NCBI RefSeq assembly: GCF_000001735.4
Contig: NC_003076.8
Span: forward strand, 12,961,835 to 13,025,834
Direction: 5' to 3'
Origin: Arabidopsis thaliana
Taxonomy: Eukaryota; Streptophyta; Magnoliopsida; Brassicales; Brassicaceae
DNA length: 64,000 bases
Shown here: positions 22,288 through 34,603 of the stretch, in pieces
Layout of the letters: the number at the start of each line of letters is the position of its first letter
How positions within the stretch are numbered: position 1 is the stretch's first letter
Translations under genes and position numbers: made by a program
Notes under the pieces: generated by a model
What the model saw: only the letters and a program-made list of their open reading frames with translations
What the model was told of the DNA's origin: nothing
Databases searched by the model: none

Positions 22288-22869
22288 TAACCGTGTCTAC
22301 TTCAAAATTGAGGTGTGTCCCAAAAAATTTGAAAACTTAAATTTCGAGCAAGTTCACTTCGCCTATGGAGGCTTATTATTTTTTTTATTTTTTTTGAACA
22401 AGTTGTTTGCTTGAGGAAGGCTTTAAACCTTTCAAATTTTCGATCCCTAAAAGGTTTTTTTATTTAAACAATGAAATGCGGGTTGGCGGAGTCTGCATTC
22501 TTAGATTTCGACCTTGTGGTTATACTTTGAGAAAATTGGATGATCTGGCCTTTCCTGTAAAATGCGATAACTTTGCTCGGCTTAACGCGAGTTCCCACTT
22601 TGAGTTTAGTCAACTCGATAATTTTAGGGGCTTGGGCCCAACTTGTTTCGTTGGCCATTAATAGGCTTTATCTTTAATGCGACGGCTTACTTTTGTACCT
22701 TGAGAAATTGAAAAGATTGCACGTCCTTAGGGCAATAATTGAACTTCCTCGATTTCCAAAAATGGTTTAAACCATTCGGCCACGCCGCCATTATTAATTT
22801 TCTAGTTCCAAGGTAACCCTAAATTTCCTATAAATAAAGTCCTTATTGTGTTCATAATTCCTTCCAACA

Positions 22870-23526
22870 ATGATCTCAGAAATTTATCTCCTTGATACGT
22901 CGAAGATGGACAATAAAATTGCGACCCCCGTTTGTCCCGTGGATCCCGGCAGCCCTCTTTACGTTCTGGTGATGGTTTTGAGCCATCCGGAGTCCTATCT
23001 CCTCATGCTGCCTTCCACTTTCCGCCAAAAGATAAGAAAGAGGCGTATGGTTTCATCGAAAAGGTAATCGCATTAAACCCTACTGCTCCTCTTAGAATCT
23101 TTCGACCCTTATTCGTTTCTCTTGGAGTAAGGTTGTTGAAAAGCATCGTCATGTATGCGAGGAGAGGGAGCGTGTGGAGCTTAAAAGGCAAACGCTAGAA
23201 GCCGCATCGCCCGAGTGGAAAGGAAAGTGAGGGCCTTGGAGAGCAATCACTTTCAGTGGGAATGGAGGAACTTTGATTCCGTTGCTAAGAACGCGACCAT
23301 GCTCCAGACGTTTCTTCGTAGTCAAGGTAAAGTTCACGGACCCGTGGCTCGTACAACCAAAGTGCTCCCCTCCGGTAGCGAAGAGGATGAAGATGAAGAG
23401 GATAACAACCCTTTGAAACGAGTCAAGACGGAATCCAAGGTGGATGAAAAGAACGAGGCATCCACTTCGATTACTGAACCGACGATGAAGGACCATATTC
23501 CTGACCTCTCCCAAAAATGTCCTTGA
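22870..23526 (+). pseudogene. Second antisense coiled-coil ORF of the Tat element
   Basis: ATG at 22870, preceded by CTATAAATAA at 22828, which is too close to be convincing as a TATA box. Peptides PPKDKKEAYGFIEKVIALNP and HVCEERERVELKRQTLEA lead into ERKVRALESNHFQWEWRNF after a frameshift near 23200, then an acidic and basic tail with a run EEDEDEEDN and possible nuclear signal KRVK. Stop at 23524-23526. Predominantly coiled coil; function unknown. The intervening 22290-22869 holds only AT-rich sequence. Confidence 0.45.
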
Positions 23527-23682
23527 ACTATGTTTATTTATGGAAACTTTTAATATTTCCTTGAAACGATAGATTTTGGGAAATGTGTTTAAATGAAGGA
23601 TCAGTCGGACGACGTGAATTTCTCTGCCAATCACTCTTTTTGGAATAATGGACGGATTTCAGGGGATAATATGTTCTATAAA

Positions 23683-26600
23683 TTATGCCTTAACCTTGTT
23701 CCATTCCCCATTCCAAGGCCGTTGAACTGGTCTGTATTCTAAGTCCTTTAGCGTATAAACACCATTGCGGACCACTTTGGTAACGATATAGGGTCCTTCC
23801 CAATTAACTCTGAGCTTGCCCGCCCCTTCTTCCCTTGTATTGTCGAAGACTCGTTTCAAGACATAATCTCCTACAAAGAAAGGTCTACTTTCAATCTTGG
23901 TATTGTAATATCGGGCTGCCGCTTGCTGATAATTATGGATTCGTATCAAAGCTTAATCCTGCCGTTGATTGATGGTATCTAGCGAATCGTCGAGCATTAA
24001 TGAGTTTTCTGCTTCGTTTAAAGGTGTTTCGGTTTGGCAGAATCGGGGAACGTTGAGTTTGGCCGGAACCACTGCCTCCATCCCGTATACCAAAGAAAAT
24101 GGTGTTTTCCAGGTGGACCACCTAAGAGTCGTACGGTAAGCCCACTAAATGGGTTGAAGCTCATCATACCATCCTCCCTTTAGATGACTTAGGCGTTTTT
24201 GAGATTGCTCAAAATAGTCTTGTTTGCAGCTTCGGCTTGGCCATTTCCTTGCGGATACGGCGGGGTGGAGTAACTAACTTTGATACCCCAATCCAAACAA
24301 ATAGCTTCAAACTCAAGCGAATTGAACTGTGGTCCGTTATCAGTAACTATCTCGTACAGGACACCATGCCGACATATAATATTCTTCCAAATGAAATTTT
24401 TCACCGTTGAATCCTTGATATTGAGATATGCTCCAGCTTCAATCCAGTTTGAGAAGTAATCCGTCAAAATTAAGAGATATTGTACGCCTTAGGTTGACTT
24501 ATGCAATGGTCCAATGATATCCATTGACCACCTCATGAACGGATACGAGGCAGAGATAGAAGAGAACAACTCCGAAGGTTGATGGACTAAAGTGCATGAA
24601 GATGACAACGCTTACACCTTTGGGAAAACTTAACATAATCTGTAATCATAGTATGCCAATAATATCCCAGTCTCTGTATCTTGAAAGTCATAGCCCTTCC
24701 CGACAAATGACTTCGACACAGCCCTTCATTCACTTCGCTCAAGACAATTTTGACTTCGGATCCAGAAATGCATAGAAGGTAAGGGTCACTGACACCTCGC
24801 GTGTACAATGCACTTTTGGCTAGACAAAATGTTGCGCTAATGATTCTCATTTTTCTTGCTTGCCACTTGTTTTTCGGGAGTTCGCCTGTTAAGATGTAAT
24901 GCTTAATTGGCTCCCTCCAATCCTTAGCGTAATTTTGATTTGTTTTGTGAAATATCCGCGGTTCAGGTTCAGGATGTTCGTTGGGCTCGAGAATTACTTC
25001 TTCACCTGAGACGACAAGCTCTTCAAGTAAGTTACTAGTTGTTTTGCCGGGTATTATTTTGCTCTAAGTTTATCCTGAATCCTTTTGGATTCATACGTGT
25101 TTGACTTCTTTGATTTTCTTTTCTTGATAGGTGGCAATTCCACTTCAGGTTCAGCTCGGGCATGTTCTTCCCCACAAGACCTCGTGACAATAAGTTTTTT
25201 TTTTCTTTGATGCTCCTCTCCGTGATACATTCCACCGGGATGATCCTCTTCAACTAAGAATCCGATGTTAACGCCAATGCGGCAACCGTATCTACAGTTG
25301 TATTCTCTCCTCTAGGTATTCAGACTAACTCGAATTTTTAAATTTTTTTGAATAAATCCTTGACCACTTCAAGATGTACTTCCATCATTGAATCTTTGGC
25401 TTCATAGTCTCCATTGAAATGGTTAACTACTAGTTGCGAGTCACAATAAATGATTACTTCCTCAGCTCTGATTCTTTGTGCCAATCAAAACCCGACGATC
25501 ACGGCCTCATACTCTGCTTCATTATTTGAGGCAGTGAATAGTAGGCGGAATGACTGTTCGAGGATTTCCAAAGTAGGTGATTCCAACTTAATTCCTATTC
25601 TGGATCCTTGTTTTGACGAAGATTCGTCCACATGTAACTTCCAAGTTTGATTCTCCGGTTGCTCCGGTGCATTGAGCATTGGTAACTTAGTCAAAAATCA
25701 GCTAATACTTGTGCCTTCATACTTACCCGGCTTTTGAACTCTATATCGTACTCACAGAGCTCTACGGCCCACTTCGCCAATCTTCCTGACTGGTATGGAC
25801 TGTGCAGTATCGTTCGCAATGGCTGGTTAGTGAATACTTCAATTGGGTGAGATTGGAAATACGGACATAACTTTCGCGCTGAAGTAACCACCGCTAGTGC
25901 AAGTTTTTCCATCATTGTATACTGAGTTTTTGGATCTGTCATCGATTTGCTTATGTAGTAAATTGGCTTTTGCTCTCCACGATCTTCTCGAACTAAGACT
26001 CCGCTTACCGCATGATTTGATACTGACACATACAAATATAGCTTTTCATCCACTTCGGGCTTTGATAGTACATGAGGGGTAGTCAAGTATGCTTTAAGTT
26101 GTCCAAATGCTTCTTCACATCTTTCATCCCCCGAAGGGACTCCGAAGGTGCACTTCGCCGGATTCAGCTTCATTTGGTACCGATTAAGAATTTCAAAACA
26201 CTCTTTTAAATGTTGAATGTGATCCTCTTTCTTCAATGATTTCACCAACATATCATCTATGTAAACTTCCATCGTTTTTCCGAGGTGGTCATAAAACATC
26301 ATATTCACCAGTTGTGTATAAGTCGTTCCTACATTTTTAATCCGAAAGGCATTACGTTGTAACAATAAATACCTCTATTCGTGGTAAATGAAGTTTTTTC
26401 TTGATCATCGGGATTCACCATTATTTGATTATAACCCGAGAAGGCGTCCATGAATGTTAGTAGCTCGTTCCCCGCAGTGGATTCCACAAGTCTATCTATG
26501 TGAGGAAGTGGGAAAGTGTCCTTTGGGCATGCCTTGTTAAGATTCGTAAAGTCGATTCACACCCTATCTTTTCCATTCTTTTTCTTCACTACGACCATGT

Positions 26601-27376
26601 TGGCCACCCATTCCGGATATTGCACTTCCTTTATGGATCCAATCTTTAATAGTTTATCCACTTAGTCATTTACTGCCTTTGTACGCTCTGGTCCGGGCTT
26701 CCTTCGCTTTTGTTTTACCGGCTTGAAACTAGGATCTACATTCAACTCGTGGCAAATTATACTCGGATCTATCCCGGGCATATCCTCCGCTGATCACGCA
26801 AATGAGGTTTTGTTTTTCTTCAAAAGTAGCAACAAAGCTTCTTTTAGTTCGTCAGTCAATGTTGCTCCAATTCAAACTCTCTTGTCGGGTTGATCTTCGT
26901 CCAGTGTCACTTCAACCATGACATCATCTACTTTTTGTCTGCTTGGAAACCTAGGAACAATTCCCTTCTTTGCAGGCTTCGTTAATTGCTATTGAACCTT
27001 CATCCGATGGCAAGTTAAATAACATATTCGTGACGCTTCCAGAACAATTCCCTTCTTCGCAGGATAATGTGTAGGTTGATGGCCTATTGAACACAACAAA
27101 ATCGACGATCTTTGAAACTTTCCCAGCTAGAACTGGTAACCTTATTGTCCCGAGAGACATGACTCACTCGCTTGTATATGCTACTAAAGGAGATGGGTGC
27201 CAAATCACTTCGGTCCAACTAATTCTCATTCTTTCCAATGTGCTTAGAAAAATTAAGTCTACCGAGCTACCCGTGTCAATGAGAATTTTTGACACTTCGA
27301 AGTTGGCGACATCTAGGGTAATGACTAAGGCGACATCATGCGGTCTTTCGAGGTGACAAGTTTCTTCTTCTTCCAA
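23683..27376 (-). pseudogene. Tat-lineage pol: protease, RT, RNase H, second RNase H, integrase
   Basis: Reading from the right: protease with [13 protein letters not shown] (27270); RT with DFTNLNKACPKDTFPLP, MDAFSGYNQIMV and the active site YIDDMLVKS (26270); RNase H linker region DPKTQYTMMEKLALAV; a second, archaeal-like RNase H with LHVDESSSKQGSRIGI and ASNNEAEYEAV (25500-25640); integrase zinc region RCKRCH (24590); core [33 protein letters not shown] and [13 protein letters not shown] (D, D, E positions); C-terminal domain ending NGEWNKVKA at 23683. Many stops and frameshifts. At about 26140 the RT palm (FGVPSG) runs straight into DERCEEAFGQLKAYL, so roughly 60-70 residues of the connection are deleted in frame. 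Confidence 0.88.
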
Positions 27377-27399
27377 CGAGATTGAGGCACCTTGAAAAT

Positions 27400-28150
27400 A
27401 GACTTCCTCGCTTCAGCTTGTTTTAAGTAGAACATTTCGCCTATGCTTTTTGATAGCACTAACTGAAGTATTAGATCTTCTTCGAATCTCGAATCATGCC
27501 ACAATCCTTTTCGAAGAGCCGATAACGCGGATTAGTGTGACACCCTTGGAAGTTTTGAGAGCACTCCTTTAAACTTTGTAATGAAACTACGAAGTGACTT
27601 GTTTGGTCCTTGCGACAGGTTTCATATATCGGTGTCCGAAGTGCTTTTATCCATAAGGATGGAATATTCCTTTAAAAACACGGCTGACAGCTCGTTAAAA
27701 TTACCAATAGATCCTGGTTCCAGCTGTGTGAACCACATCAGCGCCTGTCCGCAAAGGTTTTCAGAGAAAACCTTGTAGTACCATGCATCTTCATCGACTT
27801 CTTCTAGATCGATTTGCAGTATCCTCCGGCAGAATTTGTTTATTAACAGAATCGGGGTTTGTTTGTCCACTGGTACCGTTCATCGTGTGGGAGCCAGGCG
27901 AACTAAACATGCTTCTTCGAACTCCTAGAGGGTTTCCTACACCCAAAGACCGAATACAAGATTGTATAGTACTAACGTTCTGGCTAAGAGATACCTGGTT
28001 TTTTTGTAGTGTGTCAACAACTTTCTCCACATCTTAGAACTTTTTCGTTATGTCTGACATGCTTTGCTGCATGATTTTGAGTATTTTGGCCCAGTGATGC
28101 ACTGATGACACTTTCTTCGGCCATTGCTGCTTGTCTCGAAAATGTGGTGA
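27400..28150 (-). pseudogene. Tat-lineage gag remnant
   Basis: Peptides GNPLGVRRSMFSSPGSH, then after a frameshift [21 protein letters not shown] and [21 protein letters not shown], matching the retrotransposon gag core (W-x-F-x-L-x-P-x-S-I). It precedes the protease in the same orientation and follows the primer-binding site. Stops and frameshifts throughout. Confidence 0.7.
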
Positions 28151-28180
28151 AAAAAAATCTTACTACTCAAGAATCCTCTG

Positions 28181-28198
28181 TCCCAACAGACGGCGCCA
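28181..28198 (-). other. Primer-binding site of the Tat element
   Basis: Minus-strand TGGCGCCGTCTGTTGGGA, the Asp-tRNA-type site common to Tat and Athila elements, five bases inside the LTR end. Confidence 0.75.
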
Positions 28199-28203
28199 AA
28201 ATA

Positions 28204-28654
28204 TGAATGTCGGATTCACACAAAGTATATATTTATTTGTGAGAAGGATTATTCTTGAGGACAAAAATCAAATGTAAAAGCTGTAAGTTTATATTCAAAT
28301 GTCTATAGTAAGATTGCTAGAAATTGCATGTCCCTTACATGGCTCAAGGCCTCTCTTACTTATACTAAAGCATGGTATCTAATCTTAATTGTACACCATA
28401 ATTCTCCTTTTAATGCTTCCGTTACGATCTTCAAGTTTTAATGCCTCAATGTTCGAATTTGAATTGACTTTGATCTTCGTGGGCTTCGCTGTCCGGCCCA
28501 ACATCTCCAAGTCGAACTGTCCTTAATTCGGCCTTATCGCCATCTCGTAGTATAGACACCTCGCTACATCTTTTCCTTCACTTCGGGGTTCTTTTGGGCC
28601 ATACCTCTTGTGGCAATCTTTGGGTTGTCCGGACTTTAGGTTCAGGATCTGACA
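28204..28654 (-). repeat. 5' LTR of the Tat element (451 bp)
   Basis: On the minus strand it starts TGTCAGATCCTGAACC and ends CCGACATTCA, then a short spacer and the primer site. TG…CA ends fit. No second copy occurs in the window. Confidence 0.65.
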
Positions 28655-29260
28655 CCAACATATATTCCTTTGATCAAACTTCACCTTCTCAGTTTTTGAT
28701 TCACCTCACCTTGTCTTACTATGCTTCCTTTTCCCTTTATAATGATCTTGAAAATTTACTCCATCTTTTTTCTTGAACTCCATCATTACTCACCATATAT
28801 ATTGATTTTTGATCATCACCTATGTCTCTTAAATTGTTCCTCCCCCGATACTCAATCTTTTCTTCACCCACTTCTTTGTTGTGCTCCTTACTCTCCAGTT
28901 AAGTGAACTCCAATAACTCTCCTTCCAATCACTTGCTTCTTCTCGGCTTCTTCACTTCCCTCATGCCTTACTCCAATTAATAGGTGTTTCTCTTCATTCT
29001 TCCAAATGATCTCATTGATCTTTTGTTTTCTTCCTTCTTCAGAAATAATCTTTACACCTTCGGCTCTTGCCCTCCATAACTCGCATCTCATCACTCTCTT
29101 TTTCCAAAAATCTCCTCAACTTTTTTCTCACTATTCCTTAGTTTTCTCCGAAACAACTCACCCACTTCCCCACTTGCCCTCACTTGTGTTACAAGCCCTC
29201 GTTACTAAGCTCGGCTAAGATTCTTCAAAACATTAAAATCTTGGTTGCAGTCCCCCATGG
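28655..29260. other. Pyrimidine-rich sequence of unknown origin
   Basis: CT-rich, without gene or recognised repeat. It is the left flank of Athila-2, and the sequence should continue at 53792 after removal of that element. Confidence 0.4.
29256..29260. repeat. Left target duplication of Athila-2
   Basis: CATGG, matched by CACGG at 53792-53796 (one difference). Confidence 0.65.
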
Positions 29261-30906
29261 TGATAACATCGTATTTCTCCAACTTTTACTATTTTTTTAT
29301 TGGGTTTTCCATGGAGAAATCAATAGTTACAGGACACTTCAAGGCATACTTCGAGTATTTGGGCTTCAAGGAAGAATTATGAGTTTTCATGCTAAAAGGA
29401 GTAGAAATCGACAAAATTCCGTTTCAGAACAGTTTTTGTGCCTCAGATGTTTGGCATCCGTTTAAGGTCTTTACGATCTTGGCATGGAGGTATCTCGGTG
29501 TCATAGGAAAGCTAGAAGAGTCAATATTTACATCGAAGTCGAATCAAAGCAATCCATGAAGCCGTTCAGAAGTTATGGCACGAAGAGTGAAGACATGTTC
29601 TAGAATCGTGGTTTTAGAAATGATCAATTTAAAATTGTCGGCCGAAGAGACTTGAACCCTGACGTCCCCTCAAGTATTCCATCGACCACTACGGCGCACA
29701 ACCACTCCTTCCCTTCCTCTTGCCGCCAACTTCAACCCTCCCTAAGAAGCCCAGGAACTTGGCCCATCACTTACTAATTAATGGAAAGACGTTTCTACCC
29801 TTTGACCTAATGAAGCCCTATAAATACAAGGATAAGGGGAAACCCTAATCAGAACCCACAAAATTAGGCTGCCTCATGCGCCTCTCATCGCCTCCAAGTC
29901 GTCCTCCTCTTGTTATTCATTTGTTTTCTCTTTTCTCTTCTATTCTTTATTCTCTACTTGTAAAAGGAAGAAGATTCATCAAGCTTTGGATTTCCAGAAA
30001 AGATCTCTAAACCCATTTCATACTCATTTTCTTTTTATGCAATTTCTTCTTCATATGATGTTGTGTTCTTTGAATATGTGTGAATAGATCTCTAGTTAGG
30101 TTTTAGGGGTTTCGAAGGGTTTTCATGGGGACTTTAGATCAAGTTTAAGTTGGCAGTTTTTATGGTTTTATTTGATCGTTTACACTATTATTTCTATTTG
30201 AATTTAATCTTCATGCATGTATGTCCGGAACGCCACCTAGTACATGATCTTAGGTAGTTTATACTTGGAAGAATCTTGTATAATTGCTTTAACTAACTCA
30301 ACTGAATAAAGAACTATAACCGTTGCACGCCCGCCGAGTGATAGGGACTTATGGACTAGAATCGAACTTGAACTTAATGTTTTGATCTTGTATCTCGAAA
30401 CCATGTTATCACCTACTAGCCGTTAGGGAAACTGAGTACGCAAGGTATTAGTGGTATTAGTGAGAATAGCCGGCTTCCACATACTAACCGTTAGTGAGTT
30501 TCCTATGTCCGAGAATTTGGAAGTAAACAAACCTAACCATGTTATCATCTAGATTGGGATTTATACCTTTATGTTAAACTATGATGCCCGAAGAAAACCC
30601 CGAAGACCTAGCGTTTTGTTTTACTAGTTTTACATCACTCTTCTTATTGACATTTACTTTTATTGCCTTTTTATAGTTAACTTCCATTGCTTTCTTATTT
30701 CCATTGAATTCTTTACTTATTTTCACTGCATTCACAAAACCTCCACTGTTTCGTTTGTCTTGATCTAGGTTACCTAACTTGAATTCTTCCTTGTAGCTAC
30801 ACTCCCTGTGGATTCGATCCTTAAATACTACTCTGATATACTTTGCACTCGCATGAGTCGTGTGGTCTTTCAGGTAAAAGCCTGGGGCGAAAGAAAACCT
30901 GCATCA
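29261..30906 (+). repeat. 5' LTR of Athila-2 (1646 bp)
   Basis: Pairs with 52139-53791. A TATA-like CTATAAATACAAGG lies near 29818, followed by a GGGGAAACCCTAATC block seen in both LTRs. Confidence 0.85.
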
Positions 30907-30913
30907 AGCTTTT

Positions 30914-30931
30914 TGGCACCGTTGCTGGGGA
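30914..30931 (+). other. Primer-binding site of Athila-2
   Basis: TGGCACCGTTGCTGGGGA, close to the Asp-tRNA-type site TGGCGCCGTTGCCGGGGA of Athila, seven bases after the LTR. Confidence 0.75.
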
Positions 30932-31068
30932 GTGATTCAAGATACCGTTGCAGGGGCTAACCTCCTGTCAAGACACTTTAAGCTCAAGGCTTATTCTCTT
31001 TCTTTCTTACTCTACTTTGATAACTTCTTGTTCCCCTTCTAGCTTTGGTTTTTGACATCTGCAGGTGC

Positions 31069-33634
31069 ATGACAAAGAGCAAAAACTCCGGTGTACCGCC
31101 ATATCAAGACATAGGTCAACTGGAACACAAAATCCGAAGACTTCAAAGACAACAATCATGGCCGAACAAAGGAACCGAGATTAAGGTCTCCCTGCGTATC
31201 AGCCGCAACAAGTTCCGGCCTTAGGTGAGCACGGACAACCCTTACACGATGATGATGGCAACCCCATCTACGAGGCGGCCGAAGAACATGTCGATCCACA
31301 AGACCGAGAGTATCTTGAAGCTCACCCTCTATGCGTCGGAGAAAACATAAATGTTCCTCTTCCATGACCTCCCAATTTTCCTAGGCAACCGACATATATT
31401 CCACCAATAAGACTGGCCGCTCCTCAACGTACGATAGTCAATTACGACGCACCTAACCGGTACCCTCAGGATTGAGCTGCCATACGAGTACCTAGTCTAA
31501 GGCAAGATTTTGAGATCAAACCTCAAATCATTGGCCTTGTGAAGCAAAACAAATTCCATGGTTTGAACATAGAGCACCCGATGGATCATATCAACCTCTT
31601 CGAAGAAATCTACAGTACTACACAATCCCATGGGATACGTAAAGACTATTTTAAGTGTAAGCTTTTTCCTTTCTCGTTGGCCGACAAGGACATTAGATGG
31701 TTAAAGTCTTTATCTCCACGGTCGATTACTTTGTGGGAAGGATGTAAGTTAGCCTTCCTAAATCACTTCTATATGAAGTCCAGATCCAAGTCTTTAAGGA
31801 ACAAGCTGCAAGGATTCTAACAAAGACCGGTCGAATCCTTCTATGAAGCATGAAAATGATTTAAGGACTACGAACACGATTGTCCTCATCATGGTTTCCT
31901 CGAAGGTAACGTTATAAGTACCTTTTATAGTGGACTGCATACCAAGTTCCAACTCTTTCTTGATACGGCTAGCAATGGCGACTTCACAACCAAGAATGTT
32001 GACGATGCACATGCCTATATAGAGAATTTGGCGACCAGCAACAGAAATGCTTCCACTGATTTTGATAGAACCATCCATACTAAAGACTCTGACTCAAACA
32101 AGATGTTCGAACTGAAGAACACGATGGCCCAACTTCTGAAGAATCAAAACCGTGCCCTAAACGCATGCGAGACGGTCGGTAAAACGGAAGTTTTCCAAGG
32201 GTACAATGACACATTTGATCAAGAAGAAGAAGTGAACTATGTTGGAGCCCAAGGATTCTACCAGAATTGCAGTTACAAAAATAACTTCAACAACAACTTT
32301 AGAGGTAACTCTAATCTCTCTTATAGGAACCCAAATGTTGAGAACCCTCAAGATCAAAACTACCAACCGGTGAAACCTTTCCAAGGGCGATTTCAAAACG
32401 CCAACTACAACACCAATATCTTCCAGCCAAGCGCCCTTCAGACTGGACCCACCGAACCCGCACCATCTAACGAAACTAAGCATGAGATGATGATACAAGA
32501 CATGACGAACGAGAATCGAAAGGCAAGTCAAGCTATGAAAGTGCGGATGGGGAACATGTACTTTGATTAAATGGAAAGTTTGAACGTTTTACCACGCATA
32601 TGAAGAAGCTCGAGACTCAAATAGTGCAGAACTCTGAGTCGGTCAAAAGGCAACCTAACACACTCCCAGAAAGGACTAAAGAGAACCTTAAGGGAATTTG
32701 TAACACGGTGGCATCCGCCCAAACCTCTGTCGATGAAGCCAAGTCCTGAGTTCCACCCGTCAAACCCGACCAGGACGTCGCCTGCAAACCATAAGAGGAT
32801 GTCAAGGTCAAGCCCGAATGCTAACCATTACGGAGGCTTACCAAGGCTGAAGACCTGGGACGTTTTGTCTGCTCTTGCTCAATAATAGGTATTGAATTTC
32901 TTGACTCTCTTTGTGATTTTGTTACTAATGTGAACTTAATGTCAGGAAGTGTAGAGGAGAAGAACGGATTGCGAGATTTATCTCCATCCAACCTTAGTCT
33001 AGTCTTCGGAGATGCATCCCAGCCCGACAGATTAGTTTGCGACCCTCGGCTGGTGGTAGGGGATTGTTTAGTCCCGACCGACTTTCACGTTTTAGAGATG
33101 GATGAGGAGATTGATAAGCCGTTAATCTTGGGATGACCCTTTCTTGCAACCGTCGGTGCCGTGATTGACCACAACTGCAAGAAAATCATATTCACCAAGG
33201 TTAACAAGAAAGTCATCTACCCGATGATCTCCAAGACGGTTCCAGCCTCCCTGAGTCCTCTGCCTTATGATCCTGTTGGTCCCGATATCAGCAAGGAAGA
33301 GAAAGGCAACCGTGTAATCTGCAAGAATGCCCCAAAACTGCCGTCCTAACCGCCCGACCTGCCTAAAATCTCAAAGGTGAAGATGAGCGTTCCTCCGAAG
33401 CTTGGTAAGAAAAGCAAGGAACACATCCAAGAGATGATAAAGCGCATTGAAGAAGTTTTCCTACAAGATAAGGTTTCTAAAACCCCATATAGAAGGAAAC
33501 TTACCATAGAAGCAAGGGCAGGGTATCAAGACATCAAGGACGCCAAGGAGAAGCGATCCCTGAAGCTCCTCCCCATTGAACCTAACTGGTTCCCAAACGT
33601 CGAACCAACGACGTTAACCAAGTGCGTTCAGTAG
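31069..33634 (+). pseudogene. Athila-2 gag-protease
   Basis: Starts MTKSKNSGVPPYQDIG, with a second typical start MAEQRNRD in another frame. Gag core: KQNKFHGLNIEHPMDHINLF, KCKLFPFSLADKDIRWLKSL, DCPHHGFLEGNVISTFYSGL and ENLATSNRNASTDFDRTI, then an Asn/Gln-rich region (YKNNFNNNFRGNSNLSYRNP). Degenerate protease segment about 32830-33200: the usual [10 protein letters not shown] motif is reduced to CDFVTNVNLMS, so the catalytic Asp-Gly/Ala pocket is lost, while VPTDFHVLEMDEE and KPLILG remain. A final basic piece KKSKEHIQEMIKRIEEVF ends at 33634. At least six stops or frameshifts. Confidence 0.8.
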
Positions 33635-34603
33635 GAGGCAACCCACTAGGTAAATACTTTCCTTAAGATTTAAATTTTGCTTTTGCTTTTGATCTTATTA
33701 GTATTTGTTTCAGTTTTATATAAAACACACCAAAAAAAAGAGAAAAATAGAAACAGAAGAAGCCAAAAAAAAGAGAAGGAAGAAGGTCACATAGACCTGT
33801 CACTTGGCATCGTGACAACCGGCCTGGCTACTCATCCGAGTAACCAGTGTCACCTGAAAAAGCCGACCCGACCGTGTCAATCTTTGGTCGGAGTCCGCCC
33901 GACTGTGCCACCCTTTGGCCAGAGGTGCCTCACCTAGCCGCCCGGAACAAGATTGTCGGCCTGGGCAAGAAACTGCCCGCCGATCCGGGCGACCCAAAAC
34001 TCGGCCAACTATGTCTAGCCCATGAATGGATAGGGGAAGTTGCACCGCCATGGCCGATAGGCCAGCCATTGGATTCGTTTGACCTGCGAACCATTCCGCC
34101 CATCTCAAAGACAATCGACACCATCCAACACCTGACCGCTTATATATCCACCCACTCCACCCTTTCGGCCAAGCACCGCAACTGCATCGCCATCCATTCA
34201 CACAATCCGTTACCATAAATTTGATCTTATTCGTTGCCATAATGACAAAAACAAGATAAACTCTATCTTAGGTATGTTTTATTTATTTTGTTTTGTTAAA
34301 GCTATTGGTGGTTTTAGGTTTTTGTTTCAAGGAATATGTGAATGGAGATTAATATCATGGAATTCGACTATACTAAGCCGAGTAAGTTCGATGTTAAGCA
34401 AGGCGAGAGATCATCCGGTTAGTCACCACAACAAGGTGACATTGTTCTTAACCTATCTTTCTCACGAATCATCCCTATGCTTATTTTCACACCGGGGACA
34501 GTGTGAAGTAAGTCTGGGTGGTTAATGAATCTTTTACTGCTAATGCTACTCTCTATTTTGTTACTTGAAACCTTTTTCTACTTTTTACACGGATACGAAT
34601 ACG
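33635..34603 (+). other. Athila-2 internal spacer, locally GC-rich
   Basis: An A-rich tract near 33730 is followed by a GC-rich block (33790-34180) with open frames on both strands, including 33847-34218, whose translation matches nothing I know. Near 34485 is ACACCGGGGACAGTGTGAAG, then a PPT-like run AGTCTGGGTGG. The segment ends at the Athila-1 insertion point. Confidence 0.45.
34599..34603. repeat. Left target duplication of Athila-1
   Basis: ATACG, identical at 51079-51083. Confidence 0.9.

Larger units (their letters stand above)
21330..28654 (-). mobile_element. Tat-lineage Ty3/Gypsy retrotransposon, 3' LTR missing
   Basis: Minus-strand order: LTR (28654-28204), primer-binding site, gag, protease, RT, RNase H, a second RNase H-like domain, integrase, then antisense ORFs on the plus strand at 21365-23526. 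The GGCGCC-type primer site, two RNase H modules and ORFs antisense to pol downstream of integrase are features reported for the plant Tat lineage. The left end runs into the CACTA terminus without an LTR, so the element is truncated there. Confidence 0.8.

Noticed and set aside
23149-23634. A 161-codon minus-strand frame downstream of the integrase
   Set aside because: It is antisense to the coiled-coil ORF on the plus strand, which has better coding character, and matches no family.
33800-34240. A 146-codon minus-strand frame and a 123-codon plus-strand frame over a GC-rich block
   Set aside because: Overlapping frames on both strands, no recognised domain, and located in an LTR element spacer.
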